Assembly (NCBI GenBank): GCA_037043015.1
Contig: CM073324.1
Coordinates: forward strand, 13,785,013-13,849,012
DNA length: 64,000 nucleotides
Source: Bryum argenteum
Lineage: Eukaryota > Streptophyta > Bryopsida > Bryales > Bryaceae
Direction: 5' to 3'
Positions within the stretch are counted from its first letter, which is position 1. Each line of letters starts with the position of its first letter. The position numbers were made by a program, and so were the translations under genes. Below, in pieces: positions 13,456 to 25,294 of the stretch. The notes under the pieces were generated by a model. It did no database searches. It was given only the letters and a program-made list of their open reading frames with translations, and was not told where the DNA came from.

Positions 13456-14553
13456 AGCTCTTCGTCGATCAGTTCCAGCGATCGGACGGTTCGATATGTT
13501 GATGGACGAGACCACAGAGTAGGTACTTCTGATGTGCACGCTCTGGTATCATCTCGAGCTTGGAGCTCCTCGTGCACAGTGTGCGTAGTTTGTGTTTTCC
13601 TTCGCTCTATGTACCGTACCGTATCTGCTTTTGTATCAGCAATGCAGCAGATTCGCTTTGTAATTATTATCCGAGTTATGGAAGTACCCTTCGGTCTCTA
13701 TTATTATCTGCCTCTGGTTGTAAAAGCTTAGTAATACCTCTTGTCGTTTCCAGAATCATTTGATCATGTGTGTCGAATGAGTCATATGAGGTAGGAAGCT
13801 CATTCTGCGATTGCATCACCAAGCTTTCTTGAGTATGATGATCTTCAAACCAACTCGTGCATTCTATCATATGGAAGAACAAGGAACTAACTAAGGGCCT
13901 TGACAGAAGGGAAGTATCCTTTACTCTGTGGTCTCTTCCTGTGGTCTCTTCGTGGTAGTCATAGTGGTGTCTGGGTGTAATGTACATTTGATTCACCTTG
14001 GTGTACTTTCACCCTAAGACAAGTGTATTTTATATAATTTATTTCCAATGCTTTTTTCTTGTTTTTTTTAATCTTAGCACAAGAATCTCAAACCCGATAA
14101 ATCGTGGTAGGGGGGTCTTCTTGGAATCTATAAGAATTTATGATCTCCAATCTAGGTGTAAATTGCAAAAATTGATCTAAGTTTTTAAGAAGGCAAGAAA
14201 TTAAGACAAATATTTTTAAAACTCCACATGAAAAGATAAAGAAATTAGAAATGATTTAAATCCAATCTGGGTGAATACAAAATGACTTAGAGATCTACCA
14301 GGTAGTCAAGATTCTAGAATTGACTCAAAACAAGACCTAACACAGGAAGCAACGCACGAGTGATGCTTGTTTGATGGGAGAGCTGAAGAGGGCACACATC
14401 TATAACACATCGTCCATTCAAACTACAGTAACCATTCTGACTCCCACCACGACAGAAGAATCTGGAGTCGTGCTCCTAGCGATTGCTCTAAAAATGTAGA
14501 GCTGCTCGTGCACTCGCCATTGCCTCCACTGAGCCTACCTTTCTCCAGAATCA

Positions 14554-15453
14554 CCATGCGCCCCTGAGGAGCAAGTCCTTTGGTAAGCGTTTCATCCCTC
14601 TCAACCATCCTTCTTCCCTCTGATAAGGTCTCCTATACAGGTGATCGATCTGAGCTATACCTGATTCTGTTTTTTTGATGATACTTGTGTCAGATTACCT
14701 TGTTCATGTTTCAGGAGGTGGAACTGCTCATTATATGCAGCACCACTTCGGGCTCTACTCCGAGCTCGCCATTACCTCCACTCAGCCTCCCTTTCTCCCC
14801 CATCACCATGCGCTTTGGGAGCAGGTCCTTTGGTAAGTGTTTCATCCCTCTCATCGATCACTCTTCCTTCAGATAAGATCTCCGATATACGTAATTGATA
14901 TGAACTAGACCTGATTCTGTTCTTTTGCTAATACTTGTATGTCAGATTACCTTGTTAGTGTTCTAGATTTGTGGCTTACATGTTGAATTGTGGTTGCAGC
15001 TTCTGTGCGCACATCCCGAGCCTTTCCTTTCCCTAAATAGTTTCGTTTTGTTCTTTCAGTAGGGTCTGTGAGTATGGACCTTTGTAGCATTTTCATTTCA
15101 CTCATTGTGCGCTCAAGTAACTTTTCGATAGTTTGTTCTGGCAGCTTTAGTATCTCAAATTGCTCCAAATACTAGTTGCAAATGAACTCTTTTCCCAATG
15201 GCCATGTCGATAAGGGTAGACATTGGGAGGTTTCGACTCACACTGAAACTAAGGTTGTTGTCTTGTCTTCGTTTGTGGTGCGAAGGTGGCCTCTGCAAAG
15301 GCTAGAAGTATCGCCCCCCATCGAGTTTTGTGTCTCTGAGCGACTTAAAGGATCAGATCGAATGCAACTTGCAGCATTAGCATTACGATCGAATCTAGTA
15401 TGGAGGACCAAGAGCTCCTTAGCCGGCGCATGTGAAGAGGCTCACATCAATAA
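14554..15453 (+). pseudogene. Type-B pseudogene B4, with duplicated first exon and 3' truncation
   Basis: Two first-exon copies lie in tandem. At 14554 the codons are MRP followed by TGA; at 14808 MRFGSRSF is intact with donor GTAAGT. The exon 2 homologue begins at about 15,290 (acceptor GTGCGAAG) but has TAG after GLCKG and an internal ATTAGC insertion. Similarity ends abruptly near 15,450, before the DTMLLLCLPW block. Confidence 0.7.
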
Positions 15454-17260
15454 CATATTGTTGCAAATAAAAGTGCGTTCCATTGCGCCATGAAAACTAC
15501 AAGTGCTTATCTCTTACATTTGGTTCATTCCATTTGAGATTACTAACTTAACTAAAAACATATTTAGATTTTTGCAAGAAACCTTAATATGCATAATATA
15601 AGGACAATTCTTGGAATGTGGGCTTTTACATCGGATCAACTTAAAGCATCTCCAAGTGCTACTTACCTCTAAAGAGCTACTACAAGTTAGAATTAATTGG
15701 ACTTTAGTAAGTCACTCGACAATTTGAAAAGTTACAAGCTCTACTGGTACACTCAAGAATAGCCCCGAGAATAGCATACAATTAATTTACATTCAACAAG
15801 AGGTCAATCATTCAAAAGTGTAAGTTACCTACTGAGAAGTTGGATAGGTTGTGAATTAAAATTTAACCTTCTTTACTTTAGCCAAGACTTCCATTTGTCT
15901 TGTAGGAGGTATTAATTTCCAAAGTAATCATCCTATATTATTCAATAATTTCTACTCTTTTAAAAAGTTTGTGTGTTTGAACCTTTACCTTGGTGCAAAT
16001 CGATATTTTTCTTTACAAGAAGCAAAGATTTTGTTGGTATAAAAATAGACATTTACTAAATTATCAATGAATTTAAAGGCAATTTTCATATAAATGATTT
16101 GAACCTACTAACAATGTTATAAATACTAGGTTAGGAGAAACCTAAGTTCCAATTGAAACTAGTTTCTACTCTTTTAAAATTTAGTTCAAGATCCAAGAAA
16201 TCAAAATGGCCTTTTGTTATTTGGGGCAAGTTAGATGAATTTTGAATGATGTTATTGCCTACTATTTTTTATTGTATGTTCCATTACTACAAGGTGGACG
16301 TTGAAAAATTTGCAAAATTAAGTTAGTATTTTTGAAAATTTGTTAAAGTTTTAGTATTGAAGTCAAAAACAAATAAAAGGAACTATTTACTTTTAAAAAA
16401 ATTTGAATTTGGATTTTAAAAGATGATCAATAATCAAGCTTCTTTTGAAATTACCAAGCAACCCATGTTGAGACTTTGCCAATTTTACAAGGATAGGCTT
16501 CAAAATTCACAAGAGTATGCTACATAGATTTTTCTTGATTTTTCATTTTCTTCTTTAAAATCTCTCAAAATTTGAGATTTCTGAGTTCTCAAAAAATAAT
16601 CTCATCTCAAAATGAAAAACTTATATTAAAGCTATGAGCATACTCAACTTAGTTATCTACACACAAAAAATACGAGCAAAGTGTTTGGAGTAACATACTA
16701 TGTTTTTTGAACAATACCCAAAAAAAATATTGCATCAACGTTGAAAGCTACAATCTTACAAATTATGGTGCAAAGACTATACATGGTGTTTATGGTAGTG
16801 GTTAAATTTGAGGTCCTACAATTTGAAGTACATAAAGTCATTAAAATAATCCGACCATACGTTAGTTTCAACAAGGTTGTAGAAAATTGCAAGTTTGTGA
16901 TTAAATTGGAGGTTCAAGAAAAGCTTGGATTACTAGGCGTTAAGTAAGTTCATCAACTACACATTTTATTCATTCTCAAAATATAGTTTAAACTTCCTGT
17001 CCGTTCAAACTGTCTCCTTTCCAATGAGTGAGACATCCTATATCCATATCTACTCTTTACTATATGGTAACAGTCAATTACAAAATTATTCATTCCATAC
17101 TTAAATAATATACATTGTATACACATAGGAGGCCAAAAACACAAGATCTTAATATCAAACTAAAGAGCCTCTAAGAGTGTACCTCCTACTCCTCACTGTG
17201 ACTTAACTGTAAACCTTTGTAACTATCACGCATAATTTCTGCACTGAAAACTACTCTCAT
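15454..17260. other. AT-rich intergenic DNA, no gene seen
   Basis: Low-GC sequence with only short open frames and no recognisable domain. The abrupt change of composition at about 15,450 marks the right end of the A/B array. Confidence 0.6.
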
Positions 17261-17401
17261 CACTAATTTGATTCTAAATCTCCTAATTTTGGATGCAAGA
17301 GCAAGAGCTGCAAAAGACAAATTGTTATGTTACATGATCGATTCAAGACTCTGTCTAGAGGGTAAAATTGTTGCAGCATACTGTCTAGATGATGATGCTC
17401 G

Positions 17402-17812
17402 TCACCTCTCCTTGTCCGATTCGTTCTGGGAATTCTTCTGCTGGACTCGTTGAAGTGCAGCCAACTCTTCCCGGAGCGCTTCAAGCTCGCGTCTCCGATC
17501 GTCTGATCGTTGATACTCCAGAGAGCCGGGGTAATCTGGCCCTGCCACACAGCCATGGCTGCCCGCCACAGCCGCGAAGTCTCCTCCCATGGCCATTTCA
17601 TTCATCGTCCTGATGTAACGATCTCGCAACTTCCCGAAGATGCTGAGCGGATTCGAAGATCTCTTCTGCTTCGACTGGGCCCCTGCAGGTGCTACCTTCG
17701 CACTACGGCCACCACGTTGGCTAGGCTTCGACGGTGTGTTGTACGAAATGGGAGGACCCATGTAATTCTCTAGCACCGGCTCTAGCATCGGTCTCCTCCT
17801 TTGCTTCTCCAT
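17402..17812 (-). CDS. Small basic protein with C-terminal coiled coil (unrecognised, 136 aa)
   Basis: This is a single-exon frame on the minus strand, starting at the ATG complementary to 17810-17812 and ending at 17402. It is much richer in GC than its surroundings, as a real gene would be. The N-terminal half is basic and Pro/Gly/Ser-rich (MEKQRRRPMLEPVLENYMG). The centre holds FGKLRDRYIRTMNEMAMGGD. The C-terminus has a predicted helix (RRRELEALREELAALQ) with Leu spacing typical of a short coiled coil. I cannot name the family. A role as a small plant regulatory or signalling protein is only a guess. An upstream in-frame TTG would add 20 residues, but the ATG is more likely. Confidence 0.55.
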   Translation of the reverse strand: MEKQRRRPMLEPVLENYMGPPISYNTPSKPSQRGGRSAKVAPAGAQSKQKRSSNPLSIFGKLRDRYIRTMNEMAMGGDFAAVAGSHGCVAGPDYPGSLEYQRSDDRRRELEALREELAALQRVQQKNSQNESDKER

Positions 17813-17888
17813 CCGACGATCGACGCAATAGTGGGGGTTTTGACCAATACAACCGCTCAGAACTGCCACCAACTTGAAACTCTCAACC

Positions 17889-18126
17889 TCAACTTTCTCT
17901 CGGAATCACTGTCTCACAACTCCAGAAGCAGAGACTAGATGTTCCTAGAGATATTTGTAGAGACTAGATGATTAAAGAGGAGTGATCGATGCAACTGTAA
18001 TGGAGCAGACTCTTAACTTTCTCTCAGAATTAATCAGAACTCACAACTCTACAAGCAGAGAAGGGATTTTTCGAGACAAATTTGTAGAAGCTAGATTACG
18101 AAGCAGGAGTGATTGATGCAACTGAA
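17889..18126 (-). repeat. Tandem duplication of about 120 bp in the leader or promoter of the 17.4-kb gene
   Basis: Two diverged copies (about 17,889-17,998 and 18,012-18,126) share ACTTTCTCTC, CTCACAACTC, AAGCAGAGA, TTTGTAGA and AGGAGTGATCGATGCAACTG-like text. They lie directly 5' of the minus-strand gene. Confidence 0.65.
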
Positions 18127-18543
18127 ATTGGGCTAAGAAGTGGAGATTGCAAGCAAAGAGTTCAAAGAGTCGTTCAGTTCAAAGAGATTCCATAGTCAAT
18201 ATCATTCCACATTTTCTCCGTGTTTCGTCAAGTAGGAAGGAGACGGAACACCTGGGTGCTTATCGAGGCTAAATTGCAGATTAATGTGCACGTTTAGACT
18301 ATTGTACGCTAGTAAAGTATTGTTCAGGAAGGAATCAGCTCCCGAGCTTCTGGGCACGCGCTTACTTGGTGGGCCAAGCGTGCGCATAAACAGCGAAAGC
18401 GTGCGACTTTTTATAGCTAGTTTTGACATAGTTGTTGCTTAATGTGTCTGCTGCGGTACTGCGGCAAGTGTAGTGTGGCACAATATTCGTCGGCCTATCT
18501 AGCGGTACTCCTACATTGAACAAGTTCTTTGAATCTTTCACAC
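18127..18543. other. Intergenic, nothing recognisable
   Basis: No coding frame, RNA gene or repeat could be supported. Confidence 0.5.
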
Positions 18544-18679
18544 AATTGTGTACCACTGTTTGTTTTTTTTTTTTTTTTTTTTTGGCACAAATGAAACTCG
18601 TACATTTCATTGCAAAAGGAACCAACTTACAAAACCCAGTCACATGTGACCTGGGTCTAAAAAATTGTGTACCACTGTT
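18544..18679 (-). mobile_element. Short retroposed insertion with 17-bp target-site duplication
   Basis: The direct repeat AATTGTGTACCACTGTT occurs at 18544-18560 and 18663-18679. Between them lies about 100 bp whose minus-strand reading ends in a run of A (T-run 18563-18583 on +). A poly-A end plus a 17-bp target duplication is the signature of LINE-mediated insertion, either a 5'-truncated LINE or a SINE. No coding sequence remains. Confidence 0.75.
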
Positions 18680-18793
18680 GAAAGTTGAGAGTTGGATAGA
18701 CTTGACCGACGCCCACAAGCTAATCTGAAGTCGGAACCAGTCGGGGGAGAGTCAACTTTGGGAGAGAGTCAACTTTCCGACAGTCGTTCGATA

Positions 18794-19133
18794 GATGATG
18801 TTCTCGGCAACCTGGACGATGTTCTCGGCATCTGGGACGATGTTCTCGGCAACCTGGACGATGTCCTCAGTAATCTGAACGATATGCTCAGTAATCTGGA
18901 CGACATTCTCAGTAATCTGGACGATGTTCTCGGTGGTGTGGAGGATGTTCTCGGTGGTGATATAGATGATGTTCTCGGTGGTGTGGATGATGGTCTCGGT
19001 GGTGTGGATGATGGTCTCGGTGGTGTGGATGATGTTCTCGGTGGTGTGGATGATGGTCTCGGTGGTGTGGATGATTTTGTCGGTAATGTCGGAGGTGTTT
19101 GCGGAAATGTGGATGGTGTATGTGGGAATATGG
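18794..19133 (+). repeat. 21-bp minisatellite encoding DDVLGGV-like heptads
   Basis: About 15 units of a GATGATGTTCTCGGTGGTGTG-like 21-mer, one of them 24 bp. Because the period is a multiple of three, frames stay open on both strands: + gives an acidic DDVLGGV repeat and - gives HH(R/P)-rich text. A 148-codon + frame (18692-19138) spans it. I treat it as a minisatellite and see no independent evidence of a protein. Confidence 0.8.
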
Positions 19134-20672
19134 AATGACGATGGTGGTAATGCAGAAGATGTTTCTAGTTCTGTATATGATTGGGGAGTTGCAGATTGTG
19201 GTTCTTTTGTTTCTCATATGACGCGTGCTTATCAATTCAGCTCCCAATCTGAGCATAGAAGAGAGATTAGTATACTAAATTTGGAGGTCCGAGCAATTTA
19301 GTAGGCTCCAGTAGATCCAATACTTGCTCATGCCTCTCGGTAGGAGCGCATGAACATTTGTTTTCCAGTTAGTATCGAAGAGTCTGTGCCTTTTTGAGCC
19401 ACAAGGGAGCAATAGAATGACTCAATATGATGCCTGGAAACTCATATCGGGGCTGACTGCTCATATTCTACTCGATTCGCTTCCATTCCAACCAACTCTT
19501 TCCATATTAAACTACCGATCTCAACAAAAGTTGAGGTTCTTACTCTATCTGAAGCGATAGCTAGTCATTGCAAACTCTAGAATCATGATTCAAGTCACTC
19601 CAAACAGCTTCCCCTTTCAATGATTTCTGGTGGAACTCTAAAATCATGATTCATGTCGCTCCAAACAGCTTCCACTTTCGTATGATTTCCCGGTAATTGC
19701 ACGCATCGGAGTAGATCATTCTTCGCTTGGGAGGTTGACATGATATTACTTCTTTTCTGACATAAATTTATCATGAAACAAGAGAAATTATGGAGGATGG
19801 CAAGTATTTAATGTTCTATATTTATCATGAACTAAAATCACTCCGTTTTTCATACATTTCCTAAGAAATTTTCAGATTCTTCCTGCTAAACACACTATTT
19901 CTGAGCATACATCGGAACAATCATCGTGTCAACGATATGTTTTTGATACATTTCCATCTTTCAAGATCAGTTTTCCTTCTATGAGTACTCAAAATCCTGG
20001 CCGGTGAATAAACTGGAAGCTCAAAAGTAACTCAGTTTTCAGCACACAAAATCTATTTGAATGTAACGAGTGGAAGCAATTTTTGTGCATGCATGGAGAA
20101 AACAAGTAGAGCAAGTGAAATCATCATCCTTGGACTTTTCTACAATGAGTTATGAATTTTTGAAGTTGGAAACATAACAGTTCCTCAAAAGGTCAATATG
20201 ACACCAACTATAATGTTTATAGTGAGTACATGGTATTATTGCATCGGGAAACAATTATGTACCTATGAGTGAAGATTACTATAGCTCCAAAATGGGACCT
20301 ACTTCAATTTGGACCACTCCACTCTATCATACCTCAACTGCTAAAGTTATGGTAGGTGGCTCAAAACCCACTCAACACCACAAACCGCTCACTAGATCTA
20401 TTCAAAGAAGAGGTACATTCCATCTTTCAACCTCAAATGTTAATGTACTCATGGTGTACATTTTAGGTTGAATGGTTTGGAGTATACTTGGGGGTTCCAC
20501 TTCCAAAATTCATAATTATTTCAATTTTCATCCAAAATCAATGATTCCAATTGGGCCAATCTCCTACAAACTCTGCAGATTTACCAAAATCGATTGACTT
20601 CGACACTTTTCATTGAGCTAACCAAACTAAAATTTGAGCAGTTTTTGAGCTACTTACTACATGGCTGGGAGT
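19134..20672. other. Intergenic, with a 60-bp tandem duplication and a dispersed repeat
   Basis: About 19,573-19,626 and 19,635-19,689 are near-identical tandem copies (ATCATGATTCA, CTCCAAACAGCTTCC). About 20,065-20,180 recurs in inverted form at about 27,120-27,235 (GCACAAAAAT, TTATAACTCAT), a dispersed repeat of unknown class. No gene is supported. Confidence 0.5.
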
Positions 20673-21031
20673 TTAGGGTACCATAGGCTTTGGCTTGGTG
20701 GTTGGGGCTCGTAGCCCCCAATGAGGAGGTTGTGGGTTCTATTCCCCATGCCTGCGTGGTGCTCACCACCATAGTTCACCCAACTATAGTGCGGGGGTCC
20801 TTGGATCTTGTTATATGGGTACCTCAAATCCCTCTGGGTATACTATGCCAAGTATCTTCAAGGCACTATTAATTAGCTAAAAACTAGCACAATTATAGTG
20901 TCCACCCTCGAAAGGGGGAAGTGGTCTTGTCCCAATTTTCCCTTATCCAGTGGGCATCAAGTTATTAGCATTACAAACAGACACTTCATTCACACCGGCC
21001 CCTCAGAAAAGGGACCGGAGTATCTATCTAT
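20673..21031 (+). mobile_element. tRNA-derived SINE, copy 1
   Basis: The head carries pol III promoter-like boxes: TGGCTTGGTGG (A box, near 20,690) and GGTTCTATTCC (B box, near 20,735). The tail ends in (TCTA)n. CTGGGAGT at 20665-20672 and 21032-21039 is a candidate 8-bp target duplication. The body aligns with copy 2 at 24,192, including CACCGGCCCC and GGACCGGAGT near the 3' end. Confidence 0.75.
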
Positions 21032-21039
21032 CTGGGAGT

Positions 21040-22026
21040 CCCTCAAGTGGTTAACAATGAAACTGCATGTTGTCCACTTGGTAAGGTGCTACATACTTTT
21101 AAACTGAAGTTGCAAATTGTCAGATTCTGAACAAATATCTCAGGTAACCCTGGATATTTTAGATCATGTTTGAAACCCACTAACTTAGATAGTCACTATG
21201 CTGGCAGAGAGATTGTGCAGGAATTATACATGCACTGACAGAGTGAGTGCAATAGTCATTGTCACTTCCGTTCCAAGGATAGATTTCTGCTGCAAGGAAG
21301 GTAGATAGTGGAGGACAGTGACTACTTTTAGTGCGAAAACTGTCATCATTGACTGGATGGATGATTTTCATTTTTTGGATGATCGTCATTTAATCACTGC
21401 ATGTATTCATCCAAGTGCATGAGTTTTTTTTATCATTAACCACTTATGCCGAAAAGAGTCCAAAACGGATCGTTTGGGGTCTGGTCAGCCCCTTAATTAC
21501 TATATTTAGCTCATCTGAAACTGAAACCATTTGCAGGTTGTAGAGTTGGAGTGTTTTTTGAGAAGTTATTCCATGCTCCAAAATTCCTCATACTTTAGAA
21601 AGTATTTACAGGTAAAGTTTGAAAACACTAATCAAAATCTGCCCAAAACTGCCCAAACTGTATAATATGCTCCTTTATTTTCAAAAGCTGTCCAAAATAA
21701 CTTGGTACCATGTGATTATTCAATAAGCCTCAAACTTACCCTCTTTCAATATAAGGTAGGAATTTTGAATTTTTGTCGTATAGTGAGGGTGAATGCAAAC
21801 TAGGGTGGATGAGAATATACATTATGCCCTCTAATTTTTGTTAAGATGCTTGTTCAATGATCGTTCTTGAACTCCTCCACATCTTAAAGAGTTGAATTAC
21901 TAATTTTTTTTGAGTGATGAATTCTATGTCAATTGACATTCTCAGAGACTAAGTACCTAAGGTACAGAGTAAAATTAGCCAATCTAGGGGCGTTGACTTT
22001 TGGAACTTCTTAGTACGAAGTACTTG
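21040..22026. other. Intergenic, nothing recognisable
   Basis: AT-rich sequence without a conserved frame or a clear element boundary. Confidence 0.45.
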
Positions 22027-22034
22027 TCTGTAAG

Positions 22035-22541
22035 CAAGGTTGTCAAACATGGTAGGCATACCACCCGTCTGGCCCGCCCAATTGAGCTCCCACTCGCTCG
22101 ATGTCGTCAAAGGGCTGTTGACTTTCAGTTGAGGTAGGAAAAGGTCGAGCTCGCAAGACTTTAGGTAAAAACTTAGCCACGTGGGACAAATGACTAAGTG
22201 GGTTCCACTGGGATGGGCGGGTACCCAAGGAATTCGTCGTGCCGTCAAGTCACCCGCCCTACCCCTCCAAGACCTGCCCTGCTGACAAGGAATCCGCCTT
22301 GCCCCAAAGAGTATCTGCCTTGCAATTTTATCACCCACTTGGACACCTTCTGCACCCTCTTTGCCCCCCAGCACATGCCCCGACGTCACAGTGAACTGAC
22401 ACGTCACATTTGGTATTTTACCGACAAAAAATTTCATGCCCCCTACAATCAAAGGGGGCAGGCACGCACGCCCGCCTGGGACAATGTGTCCACCAGGTAT
22501 GCCCACCCGATCACCTCAACACCCCTCACGTGACGAAATTG
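22035..22541. mobile_element. Old hAT-like MITE
   Basis: It begins CAAGGTTGTCA and ends TGACGAAATTG, whose complement is CAATTTCGTCA. It is flanked by TCTGTAAG (22027-22034) and TCCGTAAA (22542-22549), a decayed 8-bp duplication. The termini and the GTCAACxxCC-like subterminal text match the larger element at 30,828-35,241. The open frames across it are not convincing proteins. Confidence 0.55.
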
Positions 22542-22549
22542 TCCGTAAA

Positions 22550-23475
22550 TGTGCCACCCTAGTGTGCTTCCACCCACGAGATGAAATTCACAAAATTGGG
22601 AAATTTTTGTAGACTTTCCAAATGAGTTTCATCTCATTGAAAGCACATTCATTTCTCTCTATCCAAATGTCGTACCCTAGTAAATAAATGGCAAAAAGAT
22701 AGAGGGAGACGTGCAACCAAATTTATAATGCCCGCGTATGGCAAGCACTCATCGTTGATGTATCCCTTTCCCACCTACTGAATTTGCATGGCTTGCGATT
22801 AATATCATGTCTTCTGTAGCTTCTGTAGCTGATTGAATCTGGTGGCCCATCCTTGTAGACGGTATGATTGGTCAAACACTGTATTTGATGTAAACCCGAC
22901 CCCTTTGATTCACAAAGAGTTTCATAAACCTACTACTGCAAGAAATTCCTATACAAATTTAGCCTCAAGAACTAACCAAGTGCACTGCTGGATCGATGTT
23001 GTCTATGAGTGTTTTAAAATTGTAATCATGGTACGGTTGAAAATTTGCCGGTGAAAGATCACAAAAGTTAAAAGGAAAAAAAATTTCCACTCAATCATGA
23101 GTCAATGTGAGTGAACTCTGACAATGTCAAAGTTACTGCAATGATTCATGAAGTCGGGTGTATGGACGCACACTGCAATATTGTGCAATGCTACTCTCTC
23201 TGTCATCAATTCATCATGTGATTTGCTCACCGTTTGAAAGCAGTGGTTTGATCACTTTGATGAGTAATCCAGCATCAGTGACATTCTTCTTCATATCCTT
23301 CTCATGCAACACCTTATTTCAGGCGTGTTAGCATGCCTTAGTACAACATTAGGGGAGTCAAAACTGCGCCACACAACCAAGACTTGATAAATTTACAATC
23401 TACACAGATCATGGACAGGTACTTTTGAGTGTCCTAACCCTTGAAAAATTTGCAGCATTCAACAGACTATGCTAT
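22550..23475. other. Intergenic, nothing recognisable
   Basis: Only short unrelated open frames. No RNA gene, and no element boundary until the TTAA-flanked MITE at 23,476. Confidence 0.45.
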
Positions 23476-23741
23476 TAACCCCAAAAGGTCCTTGATACAA
23501 AATTGTTTAAATTATCAAAAAGAACCTTCTTCTACCTCAGGTGCAAAGAAACTCAATCTAAGCATTGATTAGAAGATCCAGCCGTAGGATCTTGAAGTTA
23601 ACTTGACCCTTTTCTCAAATGTCAAATTTGAACCGATAATTCTTCTCCAATTTTGAGATTATAATGGTCAAAGTTGGCTGAATTTTCTCCCTGCGGAAAT
23701 TCCAAAAAGCGATTTCCGCTTTCTTGGACCTTTAGGGTTAA
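23476..23741 (-). mobile_element. TTAA-flanked MITE, copy at 23.5 kb
   Basis: TTAA lies on both sides (23476-23479 and 23738-23741) and the termini are CCCCAAAAGGTCC and GGACCTTTAGGG. The body is an inverted, diverged copy of the element at 40,018-40,277, sharing AAAATTGT, AAGAACCTTCTTCTAC and GGATCTTGAAG. Confidence 0.75.
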
Positions 23742-24191
23742 AACAAGAGTAAGACAAGTTGCTGTCAAGACTATGGTGCTGATTTCTCTCGACATACATG
23801 TTGCCCTCACCATGTACATCTGCTGCCAAAGATGGAACATTTATTAGAGCTGTTCAATAGAGTGAACCGGATGTACTGAAGTCCTCAGGGGATGAGATGG
23901 TTTTTTTTCACAAAATGCACATAAACTTCATCCATAACAAGAATAAGAACCGATAAAGTCTCAGTACGAGAAAGAATATACCATTGGTCTTCTGAACTCC
24001 CTTTTGGGAAGAAGCATACGAACTTCTTACGTGTGTCTCAATCTAGTGCAGTTGAACCATATAGTAAGATGGAGCATCATGCCCATGAAGTAGTATCTTG
24101 CTTTCTTGTTGCATAGCCAATAATACAATGTGGCCTAAATGATACAGCAGACTGGTATCAATATCAACGTCAAGTTGGTGGTGGGTAGTAT

Positions 24192-24457
24192 TCAGCCTTG
24201 GCTTGGTGGTTGGGGCTTACGCTCCCGATGAGGAGGTTGTGGGTCCTAATCCCCATGCCGGCGTGGTGCTTACCACTATAGTCCACCCAACTATTGTGAG
24301 AGGTCCTTGGACCTTGTTGTATGGGTACCTCAAAGCTCGTTGGGGAAGTAGTATTGTTCTACTTTCCCCTTGTCCGGTGGCCATCAGGATATTAGCATTA
24401 CGAACGGACACTACATTCGCACCGGCCCCTTAGAAAGGACCGGAGTTTCTATCTTAC
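24192..24457 (+). mobile_element. tRNA-derived SINE, copy 2
   Basis: It is flanked by a perfect 10-bp duplication TGGGTAGTAT (24182-24191 and 24458-24467). The A box is TGGCTTGGTGG-like and the B box is GGTCCTAATCC. The 3' end is TTTCTATCTTAC. It is shorter than copy 1 because the middle differs. Confidence 0.8.
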
Positions 24458-24467
24458 TGGGTAGTAT

Positions 24468-25294
24468 CTACTTCCATAAGTGAAAAGCAGTGAGATTACA
24501 AAACTGGAAAAAAGAGCTCTACTCCTAACAAAAACAGAAAAAGAATAACAAACTCATATGCCAAAAACACCTCAGTGTATGCCCATTTCGGACAAAATTT
24601 GAGTAAGTTATGGCCTTTTGAAAATGCTATCAATTGGTTGTTTTGTTCAATTTGAGTGAAGTACCCAATCTGTTGGTACAATTTAGCTCAACTCAAGTTA
24701 AAATTAATTTTCTCAAAATCATGCAGTTTTCTCATCATAATGGATATGGTGTTTATCCACTTTTCTTCAATCTGTGTCCAATGAGCTAGATCAGCTTGTG
24801 ATTCACTTTTCATATTTATTGTTTTCCTTTTTTTCTAGTTTGGATTACAGAAGTGATTCGGAGCTTGGATATCATCAGCTAAAAAAGTGATGGGATGTTT
24901 GTGGTATTGGGGCCGAGTTTGGAATCAAAAAGCTGGAGTGATAGAACAATCGAGCATACTTTCACACGTTTTGATGGACATACTTCGTCAATGTCGTAAA
25001 TGTGGTCCTCACTCCTCACAAGCGCGCCTAGTCAACAAAAAGAGAATTTCCTTTTCCGGACATGATGATTCAATAAAGATGTCATCGTGACCGGCTCAAA
25101 AAGAGGTGTCCTACATTTTTATCCCTAGAGGTTATATGTCTTTTATCACATCAAAAAACATAAAAAAACAAAAGTTTGCTTCAAATGTATCATAAACATC
25201 ATGAGAGTATTCTTGCATTGTGTTACTGAAGATTTGGCAAGTGTAGTGTGAAAGAATGTGTGTCTACCCTACATAATACAAGAAACTCCGTATA
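24468..25294. other. Intergenic with a dispersed repeat fragment
   Basis: About 24,580-24,700 matches 2,820-2,955. The rest shows no gene. Confidence 0.4.

Noticed and set aside
18909..19256. Minus-strand His-rich frame
   Set aside because: Antisense reading of the 21-bp minisatellite.
22035..22541. 185-codon minus-strand frame as a gene
   Set aside because: It lies wholly inside the MITE-like element and has no domain.
24217..24433. Short frames across the SINE copy
   Set aside because: The sequence is a tRNA-derived SINE; frames are incidental.
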